A DNA stretch of 64,000 nt from Paenibacillus illinoisensis NBRC 15959 (GTDB lineage Bacteria > Bacillota > Bacilli > Paenibacillales > Paenibacillaceae): NCBI RefSeq assembly GCF_004000925.1, contig NZ_BIME01000015.1:87100-151099 (forward strand). The letters run 5' to 3'. Below the pieces are notes generated by a model, which worked only from the letters and a program-made list of their open reading frames with translations, made no database searches and was not told the DNA's origin. Each line of letters starts with the position of its first letter. Within the stretch, counting starts at the first letter, position 1. Of this stretch, positions 17,979 to 26,913 are shown piece after piece. The translations under genes were made by a program, and so were the position numbers.

Positions 17979-18396
17979 TAATATTCACCTCGGGAAACGT
18001 AAAAGTGTAATCTGGTTTGTATCCTGTCTTTATGTATCGGAAATTTTGCAATTTTCATGCCACGTAACACATGCCCTCACTATCTCATACCCTAGTATAC
18101 ACGAATTCAATCCACCGCATCCGTACCCCGCAAAATAATCCAAACCTTAGCTGAATGCAGCACTTCACATCATGAGTACACGTTTTCATTGGATTTTAGG
18201 ATAACAAATTCCTTAAAGAACGACGTTCAAAGATGAAATAAAGATGAAATGTATGGAGCAAAGTCGTTCGTATTGAACCACTAAGTACGCAATTGGGCTA
18301 AGTAACGGGAAGGAAAACGAAATGGAAGTGGGGAACCGAAGATTACATGGGTTGAAAAAAAGTAGTTGGTAAACTTTGGACATGCGCCAATGTATT
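17979..18396. other. Non-coding region between secG and rnr
   Basis: About 420 bp without a credible gene. An extended -10-like TGTATACT lies near 18095 on the minus strand and could drive rnr. A one-mismatch cre-like sequence, ATGAAAACGTGTACT (minus, 18189-18175), is the other visible element. I do not see a structured RNA. Confidence 0.4.
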
Positions 18397-18429
18397 AAAA
18401 AACCTCCGTTTCTTCTCGAAACGAAGGTT
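18397..18429 (-). terminator. Terminator of secG
   Basis: On the minus strand AACCTTCGTTT (18428-18418) pairs with AAACGGAGGTT (18411-18401), followed by TTTTAATAC. Confidence 0.88.
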
Positions 18430-18486
18430 CATCATCTTAGGTCGTTCATTCATATATGCTCGATCTACCGATCAATACAGCCTTCC

Positions 18487-18720
18487 TTACTTGGAAATGA
18501 CTGTAACAATGATAGCCAAGATCATAAATCCTGCTCCCAGTACAACGGTTGCACGTTGCAGGAAAAGATCCAATCCGCGCGCTTTCGTTTTACCGAAAAG
18601 ATGTTCCGCACCACCGGAGATGGCACCCGCCAAACCAGCGCTTTTCCCGTGCTGCAGCAATACTACAGTGATTAGACCGATCGAGAAAACAACGAGCAGC
18701 AATTTCAAAGCAATATCCAT
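18487..18720 (-). CDS. secG: Preprotein translocase subunit SecG
   Basis: A 77-residue membrane protein from MDIALKLLLV, chosen because AGGAGGTGGAAAGA precedes this ATG; a GTG three codons upstream overlaps the ribosome site. Two transmembrane helices flank the conserved cytoplasmic loop QHGKSAGLAGAISGGAEHLFG, which is the SecG signature. It is the accessory subunit of SecYEG. It lies between eno and rnr with its own terminator, the common Bacillales arrangement. Confidence 0.96.
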   Translation of the reverse strand: MDIALKLLLVVFSIGLITVVLLQHGKSAGLAGAISGGAEHLFGKTKARGLDLFLQRATVVLGAGFMILAIIVTVISK

Positions 18721-18841
18721 TCTTTCCACCTCCTACCCATGTGGGCATAACATCTCACCATAAAAACAGTTACTTTAATTGTACCACAGCTATTCCCAAT
18801 CTACAACCTTATCCATGATACTGTCTATGTTATAAAGAAAT

Positions 18842-18870
18842 GAAAAAGACAAGCCGGTTACCCGGCTTGC
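18842..18870 (-). terminator. Terminator of the glycolytic operon (after eno)
   Basis: On the minus strand CAAGCCGG (18869-18862) pairs with CCGGCTTG (18857-18850), followed by TCTTTTTC. Confidence 0.9.
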
Positions 18871-18891
18871 CCTTGAAGCTGTGAACACAGC

Positions 18892-20178
18892 TTATTTTTT
18901 AAGGTTGTAGAATCCTTTAAGACCATTGTATTGAGCCAGTTCGCCCAGTTGATCCTCGATGCGGAGCAATTGGTTGTACTTCGCGATACGGTCTGTACGG
19001 GAAGGTGCACCTGTTTTGATTTGTCCTGCATTTGTTGCAACCGCGATGTCAGCGATTGTGCTGTCTTCGGACTCACCGGAACGGTGGGAGATTACAGCTG
19101 TGTATCCTGCACGTTTAGCCATTTCGATTGCATCGAATGTTTCAGTCAGCGTACCGATTTGGTTAACTTTGATCAGGATGGAGTTACCAATACCTTCGTT
19201 GATACCTTTTTCCAGACGCTCCGTGTTCGTTACGAACAAGTCGTCACCAACGAGTTGTACTTTGTCTCCCAGTTTTTCAGTGAGCAATTTCCAGCCATCC
19301 CAGTCGTCTTCGGACATACCGTCTTCGATTGTGATGATTGGGTATTTCTCAACCCATGAAGCCAGAAGGTCAACATACTCAGCGGAAGTGTAAGATTTAC
19401 CTTCGCCAGCAAGTGTGTACTTACCATCTTTGTAGAACTCAGTGGAAGCTACGTCCATACCCAGGAATACGTCAACACCTGGTTTGTATCCAGCTTTTTC
19501 AATCGCTTCGATGATTGTAGTGATTGCTTCTTCGTTCGAACCAAGGTTCGGTGCGAAACCACCTTCGTCACCCACAGCTGTGTTCAGGCCTTTGGAGCTC
19601 AGTACGGATTTCAGGTTGTGGAAGATTTCTGCGCCTACGCGAAGAGCTTCTTTGAATGTTGGTGCTCCAACAGGAAGAACCATGAACTCTTGAACGTCGA
19701 TGTTGTTGTCAGCATGCTCACCACCGTTGATGATGTTCATCATTGGTACTGGCAGTGCTTTAGCGTTGAATCCGCCCAGGTAAACATACAGTGGCAGGTC
19801 CAGAGCGTCAGCAGCTGCGCGAGCTACAGCCATGGATACAGCCAGGATTGCGTTAGCACCCAGTTTACCTTTGTTTGGCGTACCATCCAAAGCGATCATC
19901 ATTTTATCGATACCCAGTTGATCCAAAGCGTCCATACCGATTACTTCTGGAGCGATTGTTTCGTTTACGTTTTTAACAGCTTGCAGAACGCCTTTACCCA
20001 GGTAGCGGGATTTGTCACCATCGCGAAGCTCAACAGCTTCGTGGGCACCAGTGGATGCACCAGATGGAACGATTGCGCGTCCGATTGCGCCGGACTCCAG
20101 GTATACTTCAACTTCAACTGTAGGGTTACCGCGGGAGTCGAGGACTTCGCGAGCGTACACGTCAGAAATAATAGTCAT
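18892..20178 (-). CDS. eno: Enolase
   Basis: This 428-residue enolase interconverts 2-phosphoglycerate and phosphoenolpyruvate in glycolysis. N-terminal DVYAREVLDSRGNPTVEVEV, the metal ligands in ITIEDGMSEDDWDGW and LVGDDLFVTN, and the signature ILIKVNQIGTLTETFDAI with SHRSGESED are all present. It starts at ATG behind AAAAGGAGATTATCACTC. It is the last gene of the glycolytic run, about 240 bp after gpmI. That gap is large enough for a separate promoter, but I did not identify one. Confidence 0.98.
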   Translation of the reverse strand: MTIISDVYAREVLDSRGNPTVEVEVYLESGAIGRAIVPSGASTGAHEAVELRDGDKSRYLGKGVLQAVKNVNETIAPEVIGMDALDQLGIDKMMIALDGTPNKGKLGANAILAVSMAVARAAADALDLPLYVYLGGFNAKALPVPMMNIINGGEHADNNIDVQEFMVLPVGAPTFKEALRVGAEIFHNLKSVLSSKGLNTAVGDEGGFAPNLGSNEEAITTIIEAIEKAGYKPGVDVFLGMDVASTEFYKDGKYTLAGEGKSYTSAEYVDLLASWVEKYPIITIEDGMSEDDWDGWKLLTEKLGDKVQLVGDDLFVTNTERLEKGINEGIGNSILIKVNQIGTLTETFDAIEMAKRAGYTAVISHRSGESEDSTIADIAVATNAGQIKTGAPSRTDRIAKYNQLLRIEDQLGELAQYNGLKGFYNLKK

Positions 20179-20420
20179 GAGTGATAATCTCCTTTTAATT
20201 TAAATTTATTTAAATTTGGGACTACTTGTGTTTGCCCTTATGCCACTACGTCAGCAGAATCGCCTTCCGATCGCTGTTATCCCCTGATTTCTTTGAACTT
20301 ATTTTTAATAAGTTGAAATCATGTGATAAAGGCGAACACTTCGTTTCTTCAGACCATTTCTGCTTCCTTCGTTCGGGGGCAAACTCCAAACTTCCCACTT
20401 TGTATATGTGGCTGTGTAAC

Positions 20421-21965
20421 TTATTTACGGGTAGCGATGACCGATGTACCTGTCATTTCTTCCGGTTTAGGCAATTGCATCAGGTCCAGAATCGTTGGCG
20501 CGATATCGGCCAGGATTCCACCTTCACGCAAGGTTACGTTAGGGTCTGTAACGATAAATGGAACCGGGTTCGTTGTATGAGCAGTGAACGGACGTCCTTG
20601 CTCATCGAATACCATATCCGCGTTACCATGGTCAGCAGTGATGAGTACTACGCCGCCTTTGGCAAGCACTGCATCAACAACACGTCCCATGCACTCATCT
20701 GTCACTTCAACCGCCTTAATGGTAGGCTCCAGCATGCCGGAGTGTCCAACCATATCCGGGTTGGCGAAGTTCAGAATGATCGCATCATGTTTGTCTGCTT
20801 CAATCTCGCGAACACATGCATCAGCTACTTCGTAAGCGCTCATCTCCGGTTGCAGATCATACGTCGCAACTTTTGGTGAGTTGATCAGCACGCGAGTTTC
20901 GCCTGGAAGCTCAACATCACGTCCACCGCTGAAGAAGAAAGTAACATGCGGGTATTTCTCGGTTTCAGCAATACGCAGCTGTTTCTTGTTGTTCTGAACC
21001 AGAACTTCACCCAGTGTATTGTCGAGATTTTTAGGCGAGTAAGCCACATAACCTTCAACCGTTTCACTGAACAACGTCAGGCAGACAAAGTGCAAGCCTT
21101 CTGGGAACTTCGGACCGCGGTCGAAACCACGGAAATCCTTGTTCGTGAATACTTGCGACAGCTGAATCGCACGGTCAGGACGGAAGTTCAGGAAGATTAC
21201 GGAATCACCGCTTTCTACCAAACCTACCGGCTCACCATCCGCTTTAACGATAACCGTTGGCTCAACGAATTCGTCAAATACGGACTTCTCATACGATTCT
21301 TCAACCGCTCTGAGTGGATCGTTGTATTTTGGTCCATCACCATAAACGATGGCACGATATGATTTCTCAACACGTTCCCAACGTTTGTCACGGTCCATCG
21401 CATAGTAGCGACCTTGAACCGTTGCGATTTGTCCTACACCGACTTCCTCAATTTTGGCGATCAGCTTCTTCATGAAGTCTTTACCGCTATCCGGCATAAC
21501 GTCACGGCCATCCAGGAAGGCATGAATATAAACGTCATTCATTTCTTCTTTTTTAGCCAGATCCAGCATGGCAAACAAGTGGTCGATGTGACTATGTACG
21601 CCGCCATCAGACAACAATCCGTAAAGGTGAAGCTTTTTACCGTTTTGTTTCGCTTCGCGCACAGCTTTGACAAGTGTTTCGTTGTCGAAGAACTCTCCGT
21701 CACGAATCGATTTGGAGATACGGGTCAAATCCTGGTATACGATCCGGCCGGCACCAATGTTCAGGTGTCCTACCTCGGAGTTCCCCATTTGCCCTTCTGG
21801 CAAACCTACAGCTTCACCGCAAGCAGTGAGAGTTGTGTGTGGGAATTGGCTCATGAAGCGATCGTAGTTCGGCTTTTTGGCTTGCGCTACTGCGTTGCCT
21901 TCCACCGTGTTACGAAGACCAAAGCCATCCATGATGATCAGTGCTACAGGTTTTGGAGCTGTCAT
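20421..21965 (-). CDS. gpmI: Cofactor-independent phosphoglycerate mutase
   Basis: This 514-residue manganese-dependent enzyme interconverts 3- and 2-phosphoglycerate. The alkaline-phosphatase-like metal site shows DGFG near the N-terminus, the phosphoserine in GNSEVGHLNIGAGR, and later DHGNAD and HTTNPVPF. Its ATG overlaps the tpiA stop by one base (TAATG), so translation is probably coupled. It lies in the cggR-gapA-pgk-tpiA-gpmI-eno order. Confidence 0.98.
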   Translation of the reverse strand: MTAPKPVALIIMDGFGLRNTVEGNAVAQAKKPNYDRFMSQFPHTTLTACGEAVGLPEGQMGNSEVGHLNIGAGRIVYQDLTRISKSIRDGEFFDNETLVKAVREAKQNGKKLHLYGLLSDGGVHSHIDHLFAMLDLAKKEEMNDVYIHAFLDGRDVMPDSGKDFMKKLIAKIEEVGVGQIATVQGRYYAMDRDKRWERVEKSYRAIVYGDGPKYNDPLRAVEESYEKSVFDEFVEPTVIVKADGEPVGLVESGDSVIFLNFRPDRAIQLSQVFTNKDFRGFDRGPKFPEGLHFVCLTLFSETVEGYVAYSPKNLDNTLGEVLVQNNKKQLRIAETEKYPHVTFFFSGGRDVELPGETRVLINSPKVATYDLQPEMSAYEVADACVREIEADKHDAIILNFANPDMVGHSGMLEPTIKAVEVTDECMGRVVDAVLAKGGVVLITADHGNADMVFDEQGRPFTAHTTNPVPFIVTDPNVTLREGGILADIAPTILDLMQLPKPEEMTGTSVIATRK

Positions 21966-22717
21966 TACTTCGCCCCCTCAACAAGCGCGATGAACGAAGC
22001 CGGCTGCAAGCTGGCACCGCCAACAAGCGCGCCGTCGATGTCGCTTTGTCCGAGGTATTCTGTTACGTTTTCTGGTTTAACACTGCCGCCGTATTGAATA
22101 CGAACTGCACTTGCAACCTTCTCGTCGTACAGATCCTTCACCAGGCTGCGGATGTAAGCAATAACTTCATTCGCATCTTGGGATGTGGAGGATTTACCTG
22201 TACCAATCGCCCAGATTGGTTCATAAGCGATAACCACTTGTGCCGCTTGATCTGCAGACAAACCTGCAAAAGCAGCTTCCGTTTGCACTTTGCATACGTC
22301 TTTTGTTTGGTTTGCTTCGCGCTCTTCAAGTGTCTCACCAAGACAGAAGATTGGAGTCAATCCGTGACGGAATGCTGCATGCAGCTTTTTATTGACAGTC
22401 TCATCGGTTTCCGCAAAATATTGACGGCGCTCCGAGTGACCAATAATTACATAATCCACGCCCAGATCTTTCAGCATTACGCCGCTGATTTCACCAGTGA
22501 ATGCACCGTTGTCTTCAAAATGAAGATTTTGAGCACCAATTTTGATGTTTGTGCCTTTCACAGCCTCTACCAATGTAGGCAGATTCGTAAACGGTGCACA
22601 GATTACAGTCTCTACGCCTTCAACTTCCGCTTTTCCTTTAACTTCCTGAATGAAGTCATTGGATTCGGAAACCGTTTTGAACATTTTCCAGTTACCTGCG
22701 ATAATCGGTGTTCTCAT
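21965..22717 (-). CDS. tpiA: Triosephosphate isomerase
   Basis: A 250-residue TIM-barrel enzyme converting dihydroxyacetone phosphate and glyceraldehyde 3-phosphate. The catalytic Lys (GNWKMF), His (IIGHSERR) and Glu (YEPIWAIGTGK) motifs are intact. The start at MRTPIIAGNWKMF is supported by AAGGAGTTGAAAACC; an ATG six codons upstream overlaps the ribosome site. It follows pgk by about 30 bp. Confidence 0.98.
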   Translation of the reverse strand: MRTPIIAGNWKMFKTVSESNDFIQEVKGKAEVEGVETVICAPFTNLPTLVEAVKGTNIKIGAQNLHFEDNGAFTGEISGVMLKDLGVDYVIIGHSERRQYFAETDETVNKKLHAAFRHGLTPIFCLGETLEEREANQTKDVCKVQTEAAFAGLSADQAAQVVIAYEPIWAIGTGKSSTSQDANEVIAYIRSLVKDLYDEKVASAVRIQYGGSVKPENVTEYLGQSDIDGALVGGASLQPASFIALVEGAK

Positions 22718-22750
22718 GGTTTTCAACTCCTTCATGCTATAGCTTAAAAC

Positions 22751-23932
22751 TTACTTGTCGTTCAATGCAACTACGCCTGGAAGCACTTTGCCTTCCATGA
22801 ATTCCAGTGATGCACCGCCACCTGTGGAGATGTGGTCCATTTTATCAGCCAGTTTGAACTTCTCAGCTGCTGCTGCGGAGTCGCCACCACCGATTACTGT
22901 GTAAGCATCCGTTGTTGCACAAGCTTCCGCCACTGCACGAGTACCGTGGGAGAAAGGCTCGATTTCGAATACGCCCATTGGTCCGTTCCATACAACAAGT
23001 TTGGAGTTTTTAACAACGTCAGCATAGATCTCACGTGTTTTAGGACCGATGTCGATACCTTCCCAATCTGCAGGAATGTCGCCAACTTCAACAACTTTTG
23101 TATTTGCGTTAGCGCTGAAATCATCAGAAATGACGATATCTACTGGCAGATAGAAGTTTTTACCCAGTTTTTTCGCTTTTTCGATGAAGCCCAGAGCTAC
23201 ATCCAGTTTGGACTCATCCAACAGGGATTGGCCTACTTCGTGGCCTTGAGCCTTCATGAATGTATAGGACAATCCTCCACCGATGATTACGTTGTCTGCA
23301 ATGTTAAGCAGGTTGTCGATTACATCGATTTTGTCCTTAACTTTGGATCCGCCAATGATTGCAGTGAACGGACGCTCAGGGTTGGAAATGGCTTTGCCGA
23401 GCACGTCAAGTTCTTTCTCCATCAACAGACCGGATACTGCTGGCAGCAAGTGAGCGATACCTTCTGTTGAAGCATGTGCTCTGTGAGCCGCTCCGAAAGC
23501 ATCGTTAACGAAAACGTCAGCCAGTTCAGCAAATTGTTTTGCCAGTTCTGGATCGTTTTTCTCTTCGCCTGCATGGAAACGAACGTTTTCAAGCAACAAT
23601 ACGTCACCGTTGTTCAGTTCAGCAACTTGCGCTTTAACGGTTTCACCGATGGAATCGTCAGCTTTAACCACTTTTTTACCAAGCAGCTCGGACAAACGCT
23701 CAGCCGCTGGAGTCAAACGCAAGGATTCCACAACTTCGCCATTTGGACGACCCATGTGGCTCGCAAGAATGACTTTCGCACCTTTTTCGATCAAGTAGTT
23801 GATCGTTGGCAGTGTTGCACGAATACGTTTGTCATCTGTAATTTTACCATCTTCGAGCGGCACATTGAAATCTACACGGACAAAAGCCCGTTTTCCTGTC
23901 AATTCGATATCGCGTACACTTTTTTTGTTCAT
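22751..23932 (-). CDS. pgk: Phosphoglycerate kinase
   Basis: A 393-residue enzyme making ATP from 1,3-bisphosphoglycerate. The N-domain RVDFNVPLEDGKITDDKRI and SHMGRPNG and the C-domain GGGDSAAAAEKF and STGGGASLEF nucleotide-site motifs are present. The start at MNKKSVRDIE follows GGAGGAAATACAG. The frame stays open upstream through the gapA-pgk gap without a usable site. A terminator-like hairpin separates it from gapA, so its expression may be set lower than that of gapA. Confidence 0.98.
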   Translation of the reverse strand: MNKKSVRDIELTGKRAFVRVDFNVPLEDGKITDDKRIRATLPTINYLIEKGAKVILASHMGRPNGEVVESLRLTPAAERLSELLGKKVVKADDSIGETVKAQVAELNNGDVLLLENVRFHAGEEKNDPELAKQFAELADVFVNDAFGAAHRAHASTEGIAHLLPAVSGLLMEKELDVLGKAISNPERPFTAIIGGSKVKDKIDVIDNLLNIADNVIIGGGLSYTFMKAQGHEVGQSLLDESKLDVALGFIEKAKKLGKNFYLPVDIVISDDFSANANTKVVEVGDIPADWEGIDIGPKTREIYADVVKNSKLVVWNGPMGVFEIEPFSHGTRAVAEACATTDAYTVIGGGDSAAAAEKFKLADKMDHISTGGGASLEFMEGKVLPGVVALNDK

Positions 23933-24035
23933 CTGTATTTCCTCCGCACCCATGTATTTGGTGGATCGATCAGGAGCCCAAATCCCCTGTCCATCCTGGT
24001 GTTTTTGAGAAATTTGCAAAATGTTGATAGATAAA

Positions 24036-24065
24036 GAGCGGAAACAATAGCATCTGTTTCCGCTC
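24036..24065 (-). terminator. Intra-operon hairpin between gapA and pgk
   Basis: On the minus strand GAGCGGAAACA (24065-24055) pairs with TGTTTCCGCTC (24046-24036), followed by TTTATC. The perfect 11-bp stem with a short U tract could end part of the cggR-gapA transcripts or protect a 3' end after cleavage. Confidence 0.7.
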
Positions 24066-24081
24066 TATGTTATTGCAGATA

Positions 24082-25089
24082 TTACTTAATCATTTTTGCA
24101 AAGTGCTCCAAAGTGCGAACCAATTGAGCTGTGTAGGACATTTCGTTGTCATACCAAGCTACAGTTTTAACCAGTTGTTGGTCGCCCACAGTCAGAACTT
24201 TAGTTTGAGTTGCATCAAACAGGGAACCGAAAGTGATACCTTGGATATCGGAAGATACGATTTCGTCTTCAGTGTATCCGAAAGTTTGTGGATCGGAAGC
24301 TTCTTTCATTGCTGCGTTAACTTCATCAGCAGTTACTTTTTGTCCAAGAACAGTTACGAGCTCAGTCAGGGAACCAGTAGCTACCGGTACACGTTGAGCT
24401 GCACCATCCAATTTACCTTGCAGTTCAGGGATAACCAAACCGATTGCTTTAGCAGCACCAGTTGTGTTAGGGATGATGTTTTCAGCTGCTGCGCGAGCAC
24501 GACGGAAGTCACCTTTAGGGTGTGGAGCATCCAATGTGTTTTGGTCGCCAGTGTAAGCGTGAATTGTAGTCATCAAGCCTTGAACGATTCCGAATTTGTC
24601 TTGCAGTGTTTTTGCCATAGGAGCCAGGCAGTTTGTTGTGCAAGATGCGCCGGAGATTACAGTTTCAGTACCGTCGAGGATTTCATGGTTTACGTTGTAA
24701 ACGATGGTTTTCATGTCACCAGTAGCTGGTGCGGAGATAACAACTTTTTTAGCGCCGCCTTTAAGGTGCTTCTCAGCTGCTTCTTTCGTTGTGAAGAATC
24801 CAGTACATTCCAGAACGATGTCTACGCCCAGGTCGCCCCAAGGAAGTTCTTCTGGGTTACGGTTAGCCAGTACTTTAACTTCTTTGCCGTTCACTTTGAA
24901 GAAGCCGTCGTGTACTTCAACATCGCCATCGAAGCGACCTTGAGTTGTATCATATTTAAGCAAATGAGCCAGCATTTTAGCGTCAGTCAAGTCGTTGATT
25001 GCTACTACTTCAATGCCCTCTACATTTTGAATACGGCGGAATGCCAAGCGACCAATACGTCCAAAACCGTTAATACCTACTTTAATCAT
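24082..25089 (-). CDS. gapA: Glyceraldehyde-3-phosphate dehydrogenase (glycolytic)
   Basis: A 335-residue NAD-dependent GAPDH with the Rossmann motif GINGFGRIGR, catalytic Cys150 in GASCTTNC and His177 in TIHAYTGDQ. It is the first enzyme gene after the regulator cggR, as in B. subtilis gapA, which supports a glycolytic rather than gluconeogenic role. It starts at ATG behind GGGAGGAACTTACTC. A small stem-loop (25148-25163) lies in its leader. Confidence 0.98.
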   Translation of the reverse strand: MIKVGINGFGRIGRLAFRRIQNVEGIEVVAINDLTDAKMLAHLLKYDTTQGRFDGDVEVHDGFFKVNGKEVKVLANRNPEELPWGDLGVDIVLECTGFFTTKEAAEKHLKGGAKKVVISAPATGDMKTIVYNVNHEILDGTETVISGASCTTNCLAPMAKTLQDKFGIVQGLMTTIHAYTGDQNTLDAPHPKGDFRRARAAAENIIPNTTGAAKAIGLVIPELQGKLDGAAQRVPVATGSLTELVTVLGQKVTADEVNAAMKEASDPQTFGYTEDEIVSSDIQGITFGSLFDATQTKVLTVGDQQLVKTVAWYDNEMSYTAQLVRTLEHFAKMIK

Positions 25090-25195
25090 GAGTAAGTTCC
25101 TCCCAAGTTTTGATTTAATTTTTTTATGAAGCTATATATTCAAGACAGACGGTGAAGTCCGTCAAGACAACAAGAGTTGTGGTAAAAGAAAAACT

Positions 25196-26221
25196 TTATT
25201 CCATTTCGGCAACGATGACTTCGGCAGCTGCCTCATCAATAATCAGAATATCTTCCTGTCCGAATCGCAGTACGGAGTGAATGGCAGCTGCCTTACTTTT
25301 GCCACCCGCAATTCCGATCACCACATCGGTCCGTTCAATATCCTGAAGTCGCATGCCCAGAGTGAGCATGGTATGTACCACTTCACCCTGATCGTTAAAA
25401 TAATAACCGAAGGATTCAGATACGGCTCCTTGCTCCTGAAGCTCTTCTATGATCTCCGTTGCAAGTTTGCGTCTTCGCGCCATCTCCACGGCATCACCGA
25501 TTCCGTGTATTACGATGCGTGACTGTCTGATCAGCTGAAGAATCTCCTGGACGCTAGGGTCCTGAATTAACGATTCATAGGCATGATCACTAAGCAAATC
25601 CGGTACATGCAGGAGTTTGTATTGTGCTCCTACCCGTTTTGCCATTGTCGATGCAATCGTATTGGCCTGAATTTCGAGGCTTTCTCCCAATCCGCCGCGT
25701 GCCGGTACGAACCATACACCTTTTAGCGAAGTTGGCGGAGTCAGCTGCTCTGCTACTCCTGCCGTTGTTGATCCGCCTGTAACGGCAACAACGTCGTTAT
25801 CATTCATTACTTGACTAAGAGCCTTCGCTCCAGCCTTACCCAGTTCCCGTTTGGCAAATGGAGAAATGTCCGAATCGCCGGGAACGACAACTACCTTTTG
25901 CAGACCGTAGGCTTGCTTGATGCGTTCTTCCAGCTCGGATAATCCGAACAGCTCTTTGGCTACTGGCTCTAACTGCTGCAGCAAATCATGCCCTGCCTCA
26001 CTGATCTTCATCCCTGCACTGTCAATTTCAATAAGTCCCTGAGCCTTTAACAAATCGGTCTCAGCCCTCAGAACCCGCTCGGTCATCTGCATGGAATTGG
26101 CTAACGTCCTTCTCCCGATCACATCCGATAACATGATCTGGTGCAGAATCGTATACCTCTTCTTCAAGACATCCATGAGATCAGGCAGAAGCTGCTTTTG
26201 CACTTCTAAAATCGTTCGCAT
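25196..26221 (-). CDS. cggR: Central glycolytic genes regulator CggR
   Basis: A 341-residue repressor of the SorC/DeoR type. The N-terminal winged helix (about residues 20-75, with IGRRTLANSMQMTERVLRAE) binds DNA, and the C-terminal phosphosugar domain (GGSTTAGVAEQL, then GIAGGKSKAAAI) binds fructose-1,6-bisphosphate in characterised relatives. The start at MRTILEVQKQ follows GGGAGTGGAAAGC; a GTG three codons upstream overlaps that site. It heads the operon it should control, with a matching operator at 26276-26301. Confidence 0.96.
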   Translation of the reverse strand: MRTILEVQKQLLPDLMDVLKKRYTILHQIMLSDVIGRRTLANSMQMTERVLRAETDLLKAQGLIEIDSAGMKISEAGHDLLQQLEPVAKELFGLSELEERIKQAYGLQKVVVVPGDSDISPFAKRELGKAGAKALSQVMNDNDVVAVTGGSTTAGVAEQLTPPTSLKGVWFVPARGGLGESLEIQANTIASTMAKRVGAQYKLLHVPDLLSDHAYESLIQDPSVQEILQLIRQSRIVIHGIGDAVEMARRRKLATEIIEELQEQGAVSESFGYYFNDQGEVVHTMLTLGMRLQDIERTDVVIGIAGGKSKAAAIHSVLRFGQEDILIIDEAAAEVIVAEME

Positions 26222-26275
26222 GCTTTCCACTCCCGCAAGCTTCTCGTTCCAAGCTCTCTTTCATGGCCCTAAAAT

Positions 26276-26335
26276 GTCCCGGGTTAACTTTTTAAGTCCC
26301 ACGTCTATTCTACCTAAAACTGACGTGACATGCAA
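26276..26335 (-). promoter_or_regulatory. cggR operon promoter with CggR operator
   Basis: On the minus strand TTGCAT (26335-26330), a 17-bp spacer and TAGAAT (26312-26307) form a sigma-A-type promoter. Immediately downstream, TGGGAC (26301-26296) and CGGGAC (26281-26276) are separated by 14 bases, the same spacing as the two CGGGAC half-sites of the B. subtilis CggR operator, which also lies just after the promoter. The TGTC parts are poorly conserved. Confidence 0.75.
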
Positions 26336-26610
26336 GTGTTTCAAAAGCCTTATTTCACAACGTTTTGGGCCATTGTACGCGCTTATTTTCACAATCTCCG
26401 ACTTCCACAGGAAAGCGCAGCCGCATTCATACCATATATAGAAGAAAACCAAATTTCTCATCTATATATCGCTTCTATTGACTCCAGGATCGTGCTTCAT
26501 GCAACCTGTCCAAAACTTCTCTTAGCATTTACTTAAATGCTCTCTTTATCCATTCTTCATCATCATGATCAATTTCAGGTCATTCCAAACCATAAGCTTG
26601 ATCATATCTC

Positions 26611-26639
26611 TTGCAATTCAGGATTCCATGAGCTATAAT
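26611..26639 (+). promoter_or_regulatory. Promoter of the tRNA-Arg gene
   Basis: TTGCAA (26611-26616), a 17-bp spacer and a consensus TATAAT (26634-26639) lie 24 bp before the mature tRNA 5' end. Confidence 0.75.
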
Positions 26640-26662
26640 CATTATTGCTGTCACATCAACGT

Positions 26663-26737
26663 GCGCCCGTGGTCCAATGGATATGACGTAGGCCTCCGAA
26701 GCCTGAGATCCAAGTTCGATTCTTGGCGGGCGCGCCA
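26663..26737 (+). tRNA. tRNA-Arg (anticodon CCG)
   Basis: The acceptor arms GCGCCCG (26663-26669) and CGGGCGC (26727-26733) pair fully. Next come a G discriminator and an encoded CCA at 26735-26737. The T arm CCAAG-TTCGATT-CTTGG and the anticodon loop CTCCGAA give anticodon CCG, reading the CGG codon. A weak hairpin with a run of T at 26772-26799 may be its terminator. Confidence 0.96.
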
Positions 26738-26806
26738 TTCTTGATTAGCAACTCATAACCCTTTTAACCAATGGAACCGTAAAGGTTTCTTTTTTTTCAA
26801 AGTTAG

Positions 26807-26846
26807 TTTGACTTTCTTTGACTTTTTGTTTGAAATTGTTTATGAT
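26807..26846 (+). promoter_or_regulatory. clpP promoter overlapped by a CtsR box
   Basis: TTGACT (26818-26823), a 17-bp spacer and TATGAT (26841-26846) make a good sigma-A promoter. Two heptads TTTGACT (26807-26813 and 26817-26823) separated by three bases are the complement of the CtsR operator AGTCAAA-N3-AGTCAAA. The second heptad covers the -35, so CtsR would block RNA polymerase until heat or protein stress. Confidence 0.85.
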
Positions 26847-26913
26847 GTGGGTAATACGGTAACAGTTTAAATAGATACACTATTCCATGTACATTTCCGA
26901 GGAGGTTTTTCAC

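Noticed and set aside
18175..18189. cre site upstream of rnr
   Set aside because: One mismatch to consensus, poor symmetry, and no carbon-related gene attached.
24067..25095. A 342-residue open frame on the plus strand, antisense to gapA
   Set aside because: It mirrors gapA codon positions, has no ribosome site, and translates to a Cys/Ser/Phe-rich sequence typical of the antisense of a highly expressed gene. The same applies to plus-strand frames over eno, gpmI, tpiA, pgk and rnr.
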